Shown: positions 36,201 to 45,850, numbered from the stretch's first letter. The stretch: 64,000 nucleotides of DNA from Sipunculus nudus (GCA_026874595.1 CM049318.1:51922750-51986749); one strand, 5' to 3'. Numbers and translations: made by a program. The notes: generated by a model from the letters alone, not told the origin.

Positions 36201-37512
36201 TCACCTTCTCATTTTTAGGTTTAAGCACGGGGGTTTCTTGTTGTATGACCATTCTCTATCTTTAATTAGTGAAAATGAAATTTCTGACATTAATATTTAA
36301 GAATTCAAGTATATCGGCAGTTGGTTAAATCATTTGGTCCTTAATTTTATCACACATAAAACATTTTCTAAATTTTGTAAACGTAAAGCTCACCATCGCG
36401 TATGATACTGTACTCCAATCATTTAAAGAACACATTTATATTAGTACAATTGATTTAATTTAGCTTTTGATGCTTACATAAAGAACACGTGCAATCTCTA
36501 TTTTTTGCTGTATGCCGTTCAAATAAGAAAAAATTAAAAAATCGAGAACCTATCAACACACGATTCGGACTAAGCATACGTATTTATGGAAAACGAATTT
36601 TGATGAACGGGGCCAGATACAAGGGCTACGCATGCCGAGTACGGACACGGACTACTCAGTAATGGAAAACAACCTTTATACTCGGTTCCACAAGATTCCG
36701 CATATTTCTATTGACTTTTTTGATTCAGTTACTTGTTACAGAGTTGATTTTACAGTTTATCTAAGTTAAGAAATACATATGCATATAAGTACTTTTTGAA
36801 CAGGGGGTTAGAAAATATATTACTATCTATTATTTGTTCTAGTATTTTATTATTAAAATTATACCTATTTTGTATTTTCACTCGATATAAATTTGGTTTT
36901 CTTCATATTTTTGTAAACGTTTTTTGTTTTCTTTATATTTTTGTAAACATACCAACTTAATTATAGTTTGCCCTTAATTCATGAATTAGTCTTCATTTCA
37001 CTACCACGTTTGAACAGATTTCGATAAAATTCTGTGTAGAATGAGGGAAATACCCAAGAAAATTGCCTTTATTTATGGTAGTTATCTGGACCATCAGAGC
37101 ATATTTTTCAATTCAGAGGATTCTGTGGATTCAGAGATATGGCAATATCTTTGTCCGGGTGAAGGGACCGGGCCATGCATTAGTACAATGGACCCTTTTG
37201 ATGTTGTTAGTAAATTAAAATAAGTACAGTAGAGCATAGGAGTTTGATACTGAACCTGGCTTATATATCCATGTAGGTTACAGCTTTAGATTATTATTGT
37301 TATAATAATAATAATAATAATAATAATTATTATTATTATTATTATTCTTACTGTTTCAGTATGATTGGGGTGCTCCTTTGATGTGCGAATACAACAACCG
37401 TTACTATGCAACCGGTTTGTTTAATTTCCTCTCATCGTTGTACGACAGGCCGAATGGTTTCACTAATCTCTATCACTACAAATCATGGATTGAAAACAAG
37501 ATCAGAGCATAA
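17287..37512 (+). CDS. Secreted MAM-TSP1(x3)-CUB-pseudotrypsin protein (13 exons, one in-frame TGA)
   Basis: Thirteen exons with GT-AG introns join in phase to 757 codons plus TAA. Residues: signal peptide about 1-18; linker 19-68; MAM 69-219 (four Cys, DDFDW, FWYHMYG, GDIAIDDI); three TSP1 repeats about 224-363; Ser/Thr/Pro linker 364-384; CUB 385-499; trypsin-fold domain from IIGG at 523 to the end. The protease domain cannot cut: the His57 position is Ser567 (PASC), Asp102 is present (Asp616), the Ser195 position is Trp710 (YDWGAP), and the Cys191-Cys220 bond is lost. It is therefore a serine protease homologue, probably an extracellular binding protein. Most introns at domain borders are phase 1, which fits exon shuffling. 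Codon 271 is TGA where a Trp is expected, so the copy is possibly non-functional. The family and partners are unknown. Confidence 0.82.
20021..20039 (+). CDS. Exon 2: 19-nt microexon
   Basis: Acceptor TTTTGTAG and donor GTAGGT flank GGAAACGACTCCGTCCTCG. It completes Met40 and encodes ETTPSS. It is supported only by phase: exons 1, 2, 3 and 4 join openly in one frame only if it is used. The intron before it is 2.6 kb. Confidence 0.6.
20181..20414 (+). repeat. Tandem duplication in intron 2
   Basis: Two units of about 110-130 bases, both starting TAAAGATAAATATTATT and sharing AATAAAATCATGTACAGA and TTTCCTATTA. They lie between the microexon and exon 3. Confidence 0.8.
20463..20511 (+). CDS. 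Exon 3: linker
   Basis: Acceptor TTTAAATAG, donor GTAAGG. It encodes KPPDPWNNLLKRKTYS plus the first base of Gly63, a short basic linker ahead of the MAM domain. No known motif. Open frame and phase agreement with both neighbours support it. Confidence 0.6.
20562..20610. repeat. (TA)n microsatellite in intron 3
   Basis: A pure alternating run soon after the exon 3 donor. Confidence 0.95.
20811..20955. repeat. Duplicated (TA)n block in intron 3
   Basis: Two long TA runs, each preceded by TCGCTTATATA and followed by TTTATATATATAAATAATACTTAT, so the whole unit was tandemly duplicated. Confidence 0.85.
22694..22732. repeat. (TA)n microsatellite in intron 3
   Basis: An alternating run next to a dispersed repeat fragment at 22,740-22,920. 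Confidence 0.95.
22740..22925 (-). repeat. Inverted fragment of the duplicated-block repeat
   Basis: Read on the + strand it resembles the reverse complement of about 560-690 and 60,070-60,190. All three can be read as a peptide close to DPLQYTGQN-KYPI-FLLA. This shows that part of the S/E block belongs to a dispersed repeat rather than only to a local duplication. Confidence 0.55.
23010..23960. repeat. CpG-bearing degenerate repeat in intron 3
   Basis: Two halves share tokens such as GCGACATTC, ATATGTCGC, GGTTAT or GATTAT, TTTTGCGACC or CTTGCGGCCC and CGAACG. The local CpG density stands out from the AT-rich surroundings. It starts near CAGGGTTTACACGGGGC, which resembles a DNA transposon end, but I found no matching opposite end. 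Confidence 0.4.
24139..24204. repeat. (TA)n microsatellite in intron 3
   Basis: A long alternating run of about 65 bases. Confidence 0.95.
24421..24446. repeat. Poly-C tract
   Basis: A near-pure C run in intron 3, broken by single A and T bases. Confidence 0.95.
25131..25271 (+). CDS. Exon 4: MAM domain, first part
   Basis: Acceptor GCTGTTCCAG, donor GTAGGA, phase 1 at both ends. It encodes NLPFSCNFDTSVC followed by DDFDWTRR, the classic MAM opening (C-x-F-D, then DDFDW). An alternative acceptor 16 bases downstream (TTTCAG) would break the frame carried from exon 3. Confidence 0.8.
26078..26263 (+). CDS. Exon 5: MAM domain, middle
   Basis: Acceptor TTTGTCAG, donor GTGGTT, phase 1 to phase 1. 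It encodes YYMYIEASDPRKPGDVAAL and then KCLSFWYHMYGDDIGSLRI, which are highly typical MAM strands with the third Cys. Confidence 0.88.
26487..26630 (+). CDS. Exon 6: MAM domain, last part
   Basis: Acceptor ATTTTAG, donor GTGATT, phase 1 to phase 1. It encodes GEQGDRWVRKEVSV, then FIGTVGPDYAGDIAIDDITL and the closing Cys. MAM domains mediate adhesion or oligomerisation in secreted and surface proteins. Confidence 0.88.
27427..27921 (+). CDS. Exon 7: three TSP1 repeats and mucin-like linker, with in-frame TGA
   Basis: Acceptor TTTGCAG, donor GTATGT, phase 1 to phase 1. Repeat 1 opens WGPWSFC; repeat 2 is SNWLPCLAICGNGTR; repeat 3 is WEPWLPCTATCGYGTQ. Each carries the WxxW/C-x-x-x-C-G-x-G-x-x-x-R pattern of thrombospondin type-1 domains, which bind matrix sugars and proteins. 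The exon ends in tandem STTP/SPS units, likely O-glycosylated. TGA at 27,579-27,581 stands where repeat 2 should have its first Trp (TGG). Confidence 0.85.
27579..27581 (+). other. In-frame TGA stop in TSP1 repeat 2
   Basis: Codon 271. The local reading is CWTS-stop-SNWLPC, and repeat 3 has WEPW at the same place. A single G-to-A change of TGG would produce it. No intron that would remove it is visible. Confidence 0.75.
28584..28632. repeat. (GTCT)n microsatellite in intron 7
   Basis: GTCTGTCTGTCTGTCC-type tetranucleotide run with a few substitutions. Confidence 0.9.
30772..30985 (+). mobile_element. SINE-like element in intron 7
   Basis: CTGGCGACCCAAATTCGATC with CGCCGGCGTG after it resembles a tRNA-derived B-box region. 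It is followed by GGTGGTTATCTCCAGGGTCC and CCGGTTTCCTTCACC, a motif series common in metazoan SINE bodies. The A box and tail are unclear. The remainder of intron 7 (27,922-31,123) has no gene that I recognise. Confidence 0.4.
31124..31248 (+). CDS. Exon 8: CUB domain, first half
   Basis: Acceptor CCTTTCAG, donor GTAAGT, entering in phase 1 and leaving in phase 0. It encodes CSGITTKRGTRGNIYSPGYL and SASCRWRI, the usual CUB start with its first Cys pair and SPGY turn. Confidence 0.87.
32009..32228 (+). CDS. Exon 9: CUB domain, second half
   Basis: Acceptor CATTTCAG, donor GTAAGG, phase 0 to phase 1. It encodes YDRLEVYDGFDSSFSLLANF and then FLQFTSDDSFRDKGFSISYK, standard CUB strands. The second Cys pair found in many CUB domains is absent. 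Confidence 0.88.
34514..34733 (+). CDS. Exon 10: trypsin fold, N-terminal part; catalytic His lost
   Basis: Acceptor CTTACAG, donor GTACGT, phase 1 to phase 2. A linker with Cys510, which in the family pairs with a later Cys, leads to NIIGGKMAKAHSWPW, the usual activation-site IVGG region. VIAPASCF then stands where active enzymes have VLTAAHCF, so the catalytic His is Ser567. The Cys42-Cys58 pair is kept. No basic residue precedes IIGG, so classic tryptic activation also looks unlikely. Confidence 0.87.
35196..35461 (+). CDS. Exon 11: trypsin fold, middle; Asp102 kept
   Basis: Acceptor CTCCTACAG, donor GTAAGA, phase 2 to phase 1. It encodes HPSYKESKKNLARFDLAVV, with Asp616 at the catalytic Asp position (DIAL motif). 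SPICLP and NCYVAGWG with their conserved Cys residues follow. A broken homologue of this exon lies antisense at 59,445-59,704. Confidence 0.88.
35876..36012 (+). CDS. Exon 12: trypsin fold, Cys168-Cys182 region
   Basis: Acceptor TCTTTTAG, donor GTAAGT, phase 1 to phase 0. It encodes LREIQLTVVPSSECEGQY and YFICAGTNPSTQG, with both Cys of the 168-182 pair. The segment that normally reads D-S-C before GDSGG is G-A-T, so the specificity residue 189 and Cys191 are gone. Confidence 0.85.
36117..36668. mobile_element. Possible inverted-repeat element (MITE) in intron 12
   Basis: The left end TTTCCATTTACC, with GCGTAGTCCGTATGCGTAG inside it, is mirrored at the right end (reverse complement TTTCCATTACTG, then GTAGTCCGTGTCCGTAC). 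The arms are imperfect and no clear target duplication is visible. Confidence 0.45.
37291..37347. repeat. (ATA)n/(TTA)n palindromic microsatellite
   Basis: A run of AAT units passes directly into ATT units, so the strand can fold into a long A/T hairpin. It ends about 12 bases before the acceptor of exon 13, in the polypyrimidine and branch region. Confidence 0.9.
37360..37512 (+). CDS. Exon 13: trypsin fold, C-terminus; catalytic Ser lost, stop codon
   Basis: Acceptor CTGTTTCAG in phase 0; ends at TAA. YDWGAPLMCEY replaces GDSGGPLVC, so Trp710 stands at the catalytic Ser and Tyr708 at the oxyanion Gly. The last Cys pairing with residue 136 is kept (Cys716), and no Cys220 is present. The tail GFTNLYHYKSWIENKI matches the usual VYTRVSxYxxWI ending. 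Confidence 0.86.
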   Translation, partial: YDWGAPLMCEYNNRYYATGLFNFLSSLYDRPNGFTNLYHYKSWIENKIRA

Positions 37513-37620
37513 TGCCAGAGTTAAAGTCCAAGAAGATATCAAGGAAAGCACAAATCCTTTCTATGAATCAGTAACACTAGAATATTACTTGGAGATTTAA
37601 ATAAACAATATTTTTTCTTA
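37513..37620 (+). terminator. 3' UTR with polyadenylation signal
   Basis: AATAAA lies at 37,600-37,605, 88 bases after the stop, followed by a T-rich run. A second AATAAA near 37,866 may be an alternative signal. The cleavage site is not shown. Confidence 0.6.
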
Positions 37621-40600
37621 CAATTACGCATATAGCCGGCATATCAAGTGTTATAATCGAACAAGGGAGACGGCGGATCATCATTAGTACCATGTATCCT
37701 TGTGCTCCATGTAACAACAAATATTTAGAACTGAACGTATTTAATCAAGAATCAAGTACTTTACTATATTCTAATAAATACTATAAGTAATCGGATATGT
37801 TTGTATTATGCACCGTTTATGTCTATATAAGCATTGTGGAGATGTACTTACACGGTATGTGATGGAAATAAACCATAAAATTTGACAAGATTGTTCATTG
37901 TGTATGCATCTTTTCCCCTTCGCGTTTATGCGAGCCCCTCTTTAAACCGTAAAAGAGTAAATCTGCTATGAATCTACTCATAGTTTTATTCATTGCACAT
38001 GCAAACATTAAAAGAACCGATACGATATACACAATGCACTGACCTCTTAAGGAGTAAAGCTATCACTTTATATTTTTTTATATTGATCTCTAACAAGGCC
38101 TATATTAATTCACAGGGTACATTTGAACTAGTGTGAATCCTATAATTATAATCCTATAATTATGAATTCTATAACTGTAATCCTGCCAGAGCTACAAGGA
38201 CCGTCAATGTAAGCGTCCGTGATGCTCGACATCTCTTTCGAACACTGCATCGGTCGGACTCCTTTTTTTCCAGTGAGATAAATATATAGTGAAAATATAT
38301 ATAATAAAATAATGATACAATAATGAAGGAAAACAAAAAACAACATATTAACAATGTTTAACACTACCAAATGTAACATAGATTCCTTCCTCTTGGACGC
38401 TCCAAATTCCCATGCAACTCTCCAAATTTTGACCTGAGCGTCCGTCATATCTATGTTTCTTTCCTGGCCCTGCCTAATAATAATCAAAAATTAATGACCA
38501 AGTGAGAAATCAGCTAACGATTCTCTCCAGGAATTCCCCTTTTGTAAGTATGCTTCATTAATGCACCGAAAGGTGGCTGGTAGAATGCGCAGACCAAATG
38601 ATGGCGAGTGTGCTCGTATAACCACACTTTAGCCACCTTCCTCTTTTCTCTTCCCAAAATTGAATTTGGTATTACCTAGAGGCAAGGTGCATAGTTTAGA
38701 AGTATGAGGTATCTGCTAGGGTAGTGCTGGATCAAGGGGAGGGGTATCTGTTGGTACTGTTCTTTCTTTGAAGTCCCTAAAGTCTATGCAGTCTATTCCC
38801 TCCACTCTGAGCTAGACGGGGGAATGACTCCCGCAGAAAGGTGTTTCTTGGGATGGCATCTCTGGTACTTGTCTTACCCAATGGAGACTCTTCGGAAACA
38901 CTGTCGAACTTTGTCCTTAATACCATGGTCCTATGAATATGTGCGACAGGTAATCAACATTTATATCAATCTGAGCAAATACATCCTGGTACTCAAATAA
39001 GAGGTACCCCAACAAATTGTCTAGGAGTCAAGTGAGTAAAGTGGCTTATTTAAGGTTTTTTTATTACCCCATCGCCTGAAAAATTTCTATTGGTTCCAGT
39101 TTAGTGCTTAAACTCTCTTTTTTACTAGCAGGGTGGACGTAAGTACATTACAGTGGTGCACTTTATGTGACAGCATTTTTTATACACAACTTCTGCGATG
39201 AAATTTAGTATGGCTGTGCTCCTAGGACGGGACATAGATAATAAAAATCCTATAACTGTCCGATTGGATGGAGCTGTGAATCGCAGCACTTGCACTGCAA
39301 TTGATCCTGCCCGCGTGTCCCATACAACTGACGGTCACCATGGAGACATTGCCAGCAGTCAGAACACTAAATTCAGTTACTTTGCGGTAAATTCTTGTTA
39401 CAGTTTGTGTTATTAAGAATTATGCACACGGGATATATTCAGATGGAGCATGTGAAACGACCTCAATTGAGCAATGTTGAGATGAGTGCAGCCACTCATC
39501 GTGAATTGTTGATGTCATATACAACGCATCACTGGTAAAAAACTGAGTTTCTTCGAATAAATTCTTAATCTTCCTTAGTTCATATCACTTTACACACTGT
39601 ACACTGAAATTGGTCATTAACGAGGTCAATAATCCTCTAATGCTGGTATTTTAGAGCGCTCATGAGCAGAAGACCGTGAATTTAAGTGATTAGTAGCGGT
39701 GGTCACCGGCGGTGTCATTGCAGGTGCTTGACACGTATTTTCGCCCAAGTGCTCCGTCGCGCAGCGATAGTTCTGGCGTCTCTGGCAACGAAGCGGTCTC
39801 ATGCAGGGATATACACAATGTTTGTAAGAAACTGTTATATGCTTAAGTTGAAAATTTGATGCTCATAGGTCAATAGCCAAATGTTTAATTTAGGTCGTGT
39901 TAAAATATGAGTGGATCGTCACCGGAAATGAACGAATGGTTCCAAAGGACGGTCATTCACGGTCCGAAGGTCTTATAAGCATCTCTTTGTGTCATTGATT
40001 AACTAGTTTTATGGCCCCGTCAGAAATATTGGACACAGGCCGGGCATAGACTTGATACCCTAGTCCTATAAACTCCTTGTTATTACAAATTTTATGTATA
40101 TGACATTTGTTTGCTCATTACATACAGTTTTTGAAAGAGTGAGGCTGAGTTGATATATTTAAGATTACACCCTCTCCATAATCGCAATATCTCAAATGCA
40201 GTAAACAAATGCAGTAAATCTTACATGTTTAGCACGTGAGTCATTGGATCATGGCCTCAAATAAAATACTTTGCACGTCTACAAGTTATTCTATGACGCA
40301 GTGTCAACGTCACATTGATTACTGAATAGTAAACAAGTTGTGTCTGAGAACTAGCCATCTGCTGCCTTGGGTCGTGTGGTGCAGAGGTCAACCCTACGCC
40401 AGCACACCATAAATAAAACAAAACAAAAGCCTACAGAGCGTTGATCGCATAATTAAACAACTTGAGGTAGGTGGTATAATTCAGAATAGAAAACACTGTT
40501 TTGCTAAAAGGTTCCTTGTATAAATGATTTTGTGTCATTCAGTGACCAATCGCTCAATCCACGACGTACTTTAGCATAGTTTAGCATAAAAGTTTGCTTC

Positions 40601-41390
40601 TTTCATTATTTTTAAACCGCATCTTTTAAATAATAGACTTATTATAGCAAAGTCACTGTTGAACCAAAAAACAAATGCCGACTGTGCAGATGTAAGTTAA
40701 TAATTCCGTGATCGGTTAGGATGGGACAACCCTCCCCGACAACACAATTCGCATTAAATAACTCTTTTTAAAGGTTTAAATTATTTAACTCCTCACGTGA
40801 TAAAATAGACAAATTATGTGAAATCGTCATTCAGAGTTATTAATTGTTGGGACGTTAATGGCGTAGGAGAAGATTACAGGGAAAACATTTTTTTACCACA
40901 GATGGCCAGACCTATGAAGGTCAATAAATCCAAAAGCTAGATCTTTATGTATCCAAATGCATTTTTATTTGTGAAAGCACTGTAGTGGAAACATTGCGGA
41001 CGGCTTCTGAACGAGGAAAACTTACCTTCCTTTAAGCACTGCAGGTGCGATGTAATGCAGGTCAGAATGAGCAATATGAAAGAATTCTACAGTGTCTTGA
41101 AAGAGACATCGGTAGCAACTTTACCTTTAGAGCTGACCTGACAAACGTTTTCTGGCACAAAGGCTGTTATGTATTGTTTACCAGTAATATGCACCTTCCA
41201 TCTTCTTCGCATTCATAAGATCTCCCCTCTAGTTCTAAAATGAAACAAAGAGATGTGTTCAATTAAAAAAGGGCTATTGCATTTTTTGTAACCATAACTC
41301 TTTCAAAAACGATTATAACCAAATCAGAGTTGCAACCTTTTAGTTTGGACAAACATTAGAGAAAAAGGCAGATGATCTGAATGATACTGA
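37621..41390. other. Intergenic, nothing recognised
   Basis: Short open frames (for example about 39,198-39,416 and 38,146-38,487 on the minus strand) have no recognisable domains. Near 40,370 a tRNA-like stretch (GTGTGGTGCAGAGGTCAA) may be a SINE fragment. Confidence 0.5.
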
Positions 41391-41626
41391 GTTGAAAACT
41401 CGTGTAGAAGATTTTTCTTTACTCATCGCATATGAGGCTGGCTATCACAGATCGAGCTTGTTATTACAAGTACCTGCTCAAAGCCATCAAATGAATCTGG
41501 GAAACTCCTCATGGCTTACTCCTTTGGCGAGATTATCGCCAGTGTGGGCCGTGAAATTTATTAATGCGTCGCATATGACATGAATGATCTTATATCAAAA
41601 TACAGATTTGTTCTGATGAAATATAA

Positions 41627-43489
41627 ATGTCTGAGAAGGGGGCCAGCCCATACACAACACAGAAGCTGAAATCCAAGGTGCTGTCACAATGCGAAGATTT
41701 CCACAGTTTCTTGAGGTTCAAAAAAGCCTGTTATTGTCTTAAGCAAAATCATTCAGATAGAAAAAAGCACTTTGTAAATACTGCTGCTCAGCTGAGAAAA
41801 ATAATGCGCGAACTAGATATAGAAAAAAAAGGTTTGCGACAGACTGTACAAATATGGAGTTTTCTGTGCAGCAAATTTTGTTAGACAAGGAAACATGCAT
41901 GCCCCCAAATATATTACCTCGGCAAGTAGCAACAGCGACAGGTGACAATTTTAACCGTGAAACACAGCCTGTGACTGGTATACACCATGCATGATGTGGT
42001 GAGCATGGTGTTCTACCATGAGCCACAAGATGACCGTTTGGCTGGCCACTTTGGAGACGTCACCTGTTATGTCCTGAAAAAAGGTCCAGGAGCCTTCAGG
42101 ACATAGATCACATCGGGCTAAATAGTTTGCAGTTTCCTAACCTTGCGAACAGACAACAAAGTCAACGACATCTCCTTAAAAAGGTTAATACAGAATGGTT
42201 TACTACCTGTTCTCAAGAGCACCAATCTATGCGCATTCTTGATCAAATATTTGTTTTGTTGAGAATCCTATTAACCATTTTAAAAGCAAACTTCAACAGG
42301 TTGTCAGCAATGCCATGCCTAGATGGACAGTCTTCCATGCCATTGTCAGCCTTAAGACTGACATCAAGGTAACAGAAATTGGCAATGGTAGAATGATACG
42401 AACCCCTGAAACCGGCATAAACACAGTATCCACAATGATGAAGTCATTTCAAAATATGTTCCGCCGCTTAGGACAATACTGAACTTACGTGACGCACGAT
42501 GAAGCCTTCTACAACAGGGCTAAGCGAATAAAGTAGCGAAATGCTGAAGAGTTCAGCAAAGACTTCATGGAAATAGGCGGAATGCACAGAGTCATGAATT
42601 TCTTGGGCAACATTGGGTCTGTGATAGAAGAGAATGGATTTTAGGACTTTGTAATTGAGGCTAACATTTATGGGTCTTCAGTCGTGAGTCATATTATGAA
42701 GGACAAAGTTTTCAACCGTGGTGTTAGGCCACACAAATTGATTAATTGGGAGTTGTTCTTTGTCAAAACTTGAATTTGGGGTAAGAAAGATTTCACTAAC
42801 ACACATGATCTCCTTATATATAGGTAGAAATGTGTCTGTCGCTCACAGGCTAGCAAGCTCTGATTCAAGGAGCTGTTTCAGTGACCTAGGGAAATGTAAA
42901 TGGATGGAAACAGCACAGGCTTATCCAGAACTGTTATCTGGGCTTTCAAGACTTGGAGAAAGTCCTGACCATGTGCATCAAGATGAACAATCCTCCTGCC
43001 TGTCACTCATTGTTACACTTGCTTATGGTGGCAGGAAAGACATGTCCCTTGGTAAATTCCGTTACGAATCTGACCAGTGAAAGATTGCCACTGACGTCTG
43101 ATTCATTCGCATAACATCTGAGAAGAGCAAACTCCCAGTTTTATATTTAGATACATGCAGATGAACCTTTCCCAAATCTTACGCTTCCTGAATGGAATGG
43201 TTAGTTTAGTGATAATTAGGGCTAACTGTTTCCGCATATGATGACCCTGGCTGCAGCGCATTGTGCTGATCTGGAATTTACACAGTGTAAATGCCAAAGA
43301 GCATGCCCAATTCTGAGGGGCGGGTGTAACAAAGAATCCATGTTGTGCACTGATGCCTGTGCATGCGACAGAGTGGCCTGCAGTAAAAGACGTCTTGCCG
43401 TCCTCGTTTTCGACTCGGATAAAGATAAACATGTCTTCATATTTCTAGATATGTTTGGTTTACTGGTTAGACCACACCTGACAATTTAG
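41627..43489 (+). pseudogene. Decayed member of a repetitive protein family with a Cys-rich tail
   Basis: Conserved pieces lie in order on one strand but in different frames: an N-terminal MSEKGASPYTTQKLKSKVLS segment; then near 42,575-42,770 GMHRVMNFLGNIG, an in-frame TAG (42,642-42,644), EANIYGSSVVSHIM and FNRGVRPHKLINWELFF; then a tail with CKCQRACP and CTDACACDRVACS near 43,283-43,383. I recognise this layout from large families of uncharacterised, probably transposon-related metazoan proteins ending in a CXC-like Cys cluster. Stops and shifts rule out function. The exact family name is uncertain. Confidence 0.6.
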
Positions 43490-43588
43490 GTGTGAAATAA
43501 ACGACTCGGATGATTATTGAATTATTTTAATATGTCTTGATATGTTTGGTCTACTGGTAAAACCGCTCCTGAGAAAGGAAATATTTAA

Positions 43589-43591
<3 letters not shown>

Positions 43592-43640
<49 letters not shown>
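43592..43640. repeat. (TA)n microsatellite
   Basis: A pure alternating run just after the decayed Cys-rich family copy. Confidence 0.95.
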
Positions 43641-43643
<3 letters not shown>

Positions 43644-45850
43644 GTGAAAGACAATAATATTTGAAATGTGAAAATCTCAATTGAAACAGGCCATTTGTAA
43701 TAGGACTCTCGATGTGACATAATCGCCCTTTGATAAATTCGGCTGTATACACCGTTAATTAAAAGTATTTATATCAACTGGAACACAGTGAATCGAAATA
43801 GTGCTTTTTTAATTATTAAGGTGGTAAAAGTAAGTGGTTTTACAAGATATGAGAGGAATATCACACTGAAGTATAAAGAGAATTATTTTTTAACGATCGT
43901 TATATATTGTGCATTCAGTGACCCCTGAGGCCATGACTTTTGACAAAAGGTAATGATTCATGTCCTGCATTTAAAGTGGCAACGTATTTCAATCCTAAGA
44001 GAGTAATTTATGTTCAACTGGTTCAGTACCCAAGGAGTTAATCTTTTTGGTCGTAGCCCTACACCTAAGTTAGAAATACATTTTATCATATATATGGTCT
44101 AAGTGGTGTATAAAAAAAACCTGCTGTCACAAAAAGTGCACCACTTTTTCAACCTTGGTCGGACCTGGAAATAATGAAAAAAAGACATTTTGCGGACCAT
44201 TGACACGAATAAATGTATTTAAATCTTAAATGGACAACATGTATACAACTTTCACTCAAGAAAAGTAGAAAATAGGCAAACTTTTCAAATACAATATAGT
44301 TTGAATACACTTGCTGACCCCTTTGACCTTGACATTTCACAAAATATCATCAGGCATTATATGAGATCAAAACAAAACTCTTACTCCTTCATTTGAAGGG
44401 TGATTTGTTAAAAATATTAAATGCTTAAGGAGTTATTCAGATTCCAATTACCCCTACCCTCATCCTAGGAGCACAGGTTTACAATTTTTCATAGCGTCGT
44501 GTATAAAACATGCTGTTAAAAAACCAATGCACCACTTTTCGCACTTTCCCTTACATTAAACTGGGGAAATATAGTTTATGCCTAATCTCAAAGTAAATTT
44601 TCAAGGCGGTGGGGTGAGCATTTCAGACTGAAACCTCCCCTGGCTCCTAGACCAATGACCCGATCAAGAATGTACTTTAATATCGGACATATACAATGCC
44701 CAGTAGACCAGCTGCTGACGACTCTCGATCGCCCTCTCACAATAGCGGATACTGTCATTAGCATCTTGGACGACCACAGCTCCGCGGTCTGGAATTATAG
44801 CTCACCAACTGTGCCCAAACAGCTGTCATAATCAGTGCTTAATATATACGACAACGTTGACAAATTTAAACCTTTTAATTATATGTCACGGACTCTTGCT
44901 CTACAATTAAGAGCAACATATACCTCTGTGCCCTAGTAGTCACTTGCACTTGATAAGTTTCGCACCAGTGATCATGGTACAAATCAAATGACCATGAGCA
45001 AGCGCCTATATTGTTATATTATCAGAAGTGAGTAAAATTTTCAAGGTAATATTCATTGCCTACGTTGCATACTTCCCTCGCTGCCTTTTCATATTTGCAC
45101 AGCAACTGACTGATGTTTTTTATCTGTATAATTAGTTAGAAATAGCTCTCTTATATATCGATTGAAAACACAGTGCTTATATTCTATATGCATATGGCTT
45201 CTTATGCAGTCCTCCCATTCACCGACTTTTATGCTGAATTTAAACGGCCGTAAAAATTTACAAGGACGAGTGCCCGTACATCTTCCGTTTTTTTTTTCCC
45301 GTGCAGATCAATAGTATTTTCCGGTCAATTTGGTCACTTCATATTTCTTCTCCAGGATTTTTATTGATGTCAGAAATTATAAAAAGAAGGGAAGATATTT
45401 TGTATATTTGCAGGTATAGAATCTTCCAGAAAAAGGATGATGTAAGGCCGATTGTAAAAGCTTAACTTTTTTTTCGGTCCATATGACACGTGCAGTCAGA
45501 AGCGGGCCATTTAAAGTTGAAATTGATGATAGACATATGTCTGAAACCCACTGTACAAAGTCTGTGTTGGGAAATTACTTTGTGACTTAGCACATGTTCA
45601 TTTATAAGTGTGTGTGTTTGTGCGTACTAAATCTGAGTTTGGCCTTTTTTAGAGTTAACAACCCTCGTTTTCAAATAGAGTAAACATGCGTTTTAAGGAA
45701 TAGTTAACGAAAAGGTCCTACTGTGAACCAAACATGTTAACAATTTTTTTCAGTGGAGGTATTGGGACAGGACCAACTGTGACCTCGTTGTCTGTCCGTC
45801 TGAACCACCCGCTCGTGGCACACACTCACTAAATGCTCATTGTAATCACA
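43641..45850. other. Intergenic with a weak internal repeat
   Basis: Two stretches about 400 bases apart (near 44,110-44,150 and 44,500-44,545) share GTGTATAAAA, CTGTCA or CTGTTA, and GCACCACTTTT. Otherwise no gene or known element is recognised. Confidence 0.4.

Noticed and set aside
37041-37223. Possible extra exon between exons 12 and 13
   Set aside because: The open frame has no suitable acceptor in phase and no trypsin similarity. Exon 12 to exon 13 joins cleanly without it.
39198-39416. A 72-codon plus-strand frame starting MKFSMAVLLGRD
   Set aside because: The start looks mildly signal-like, but no splice partners, domain or repeat support were found.
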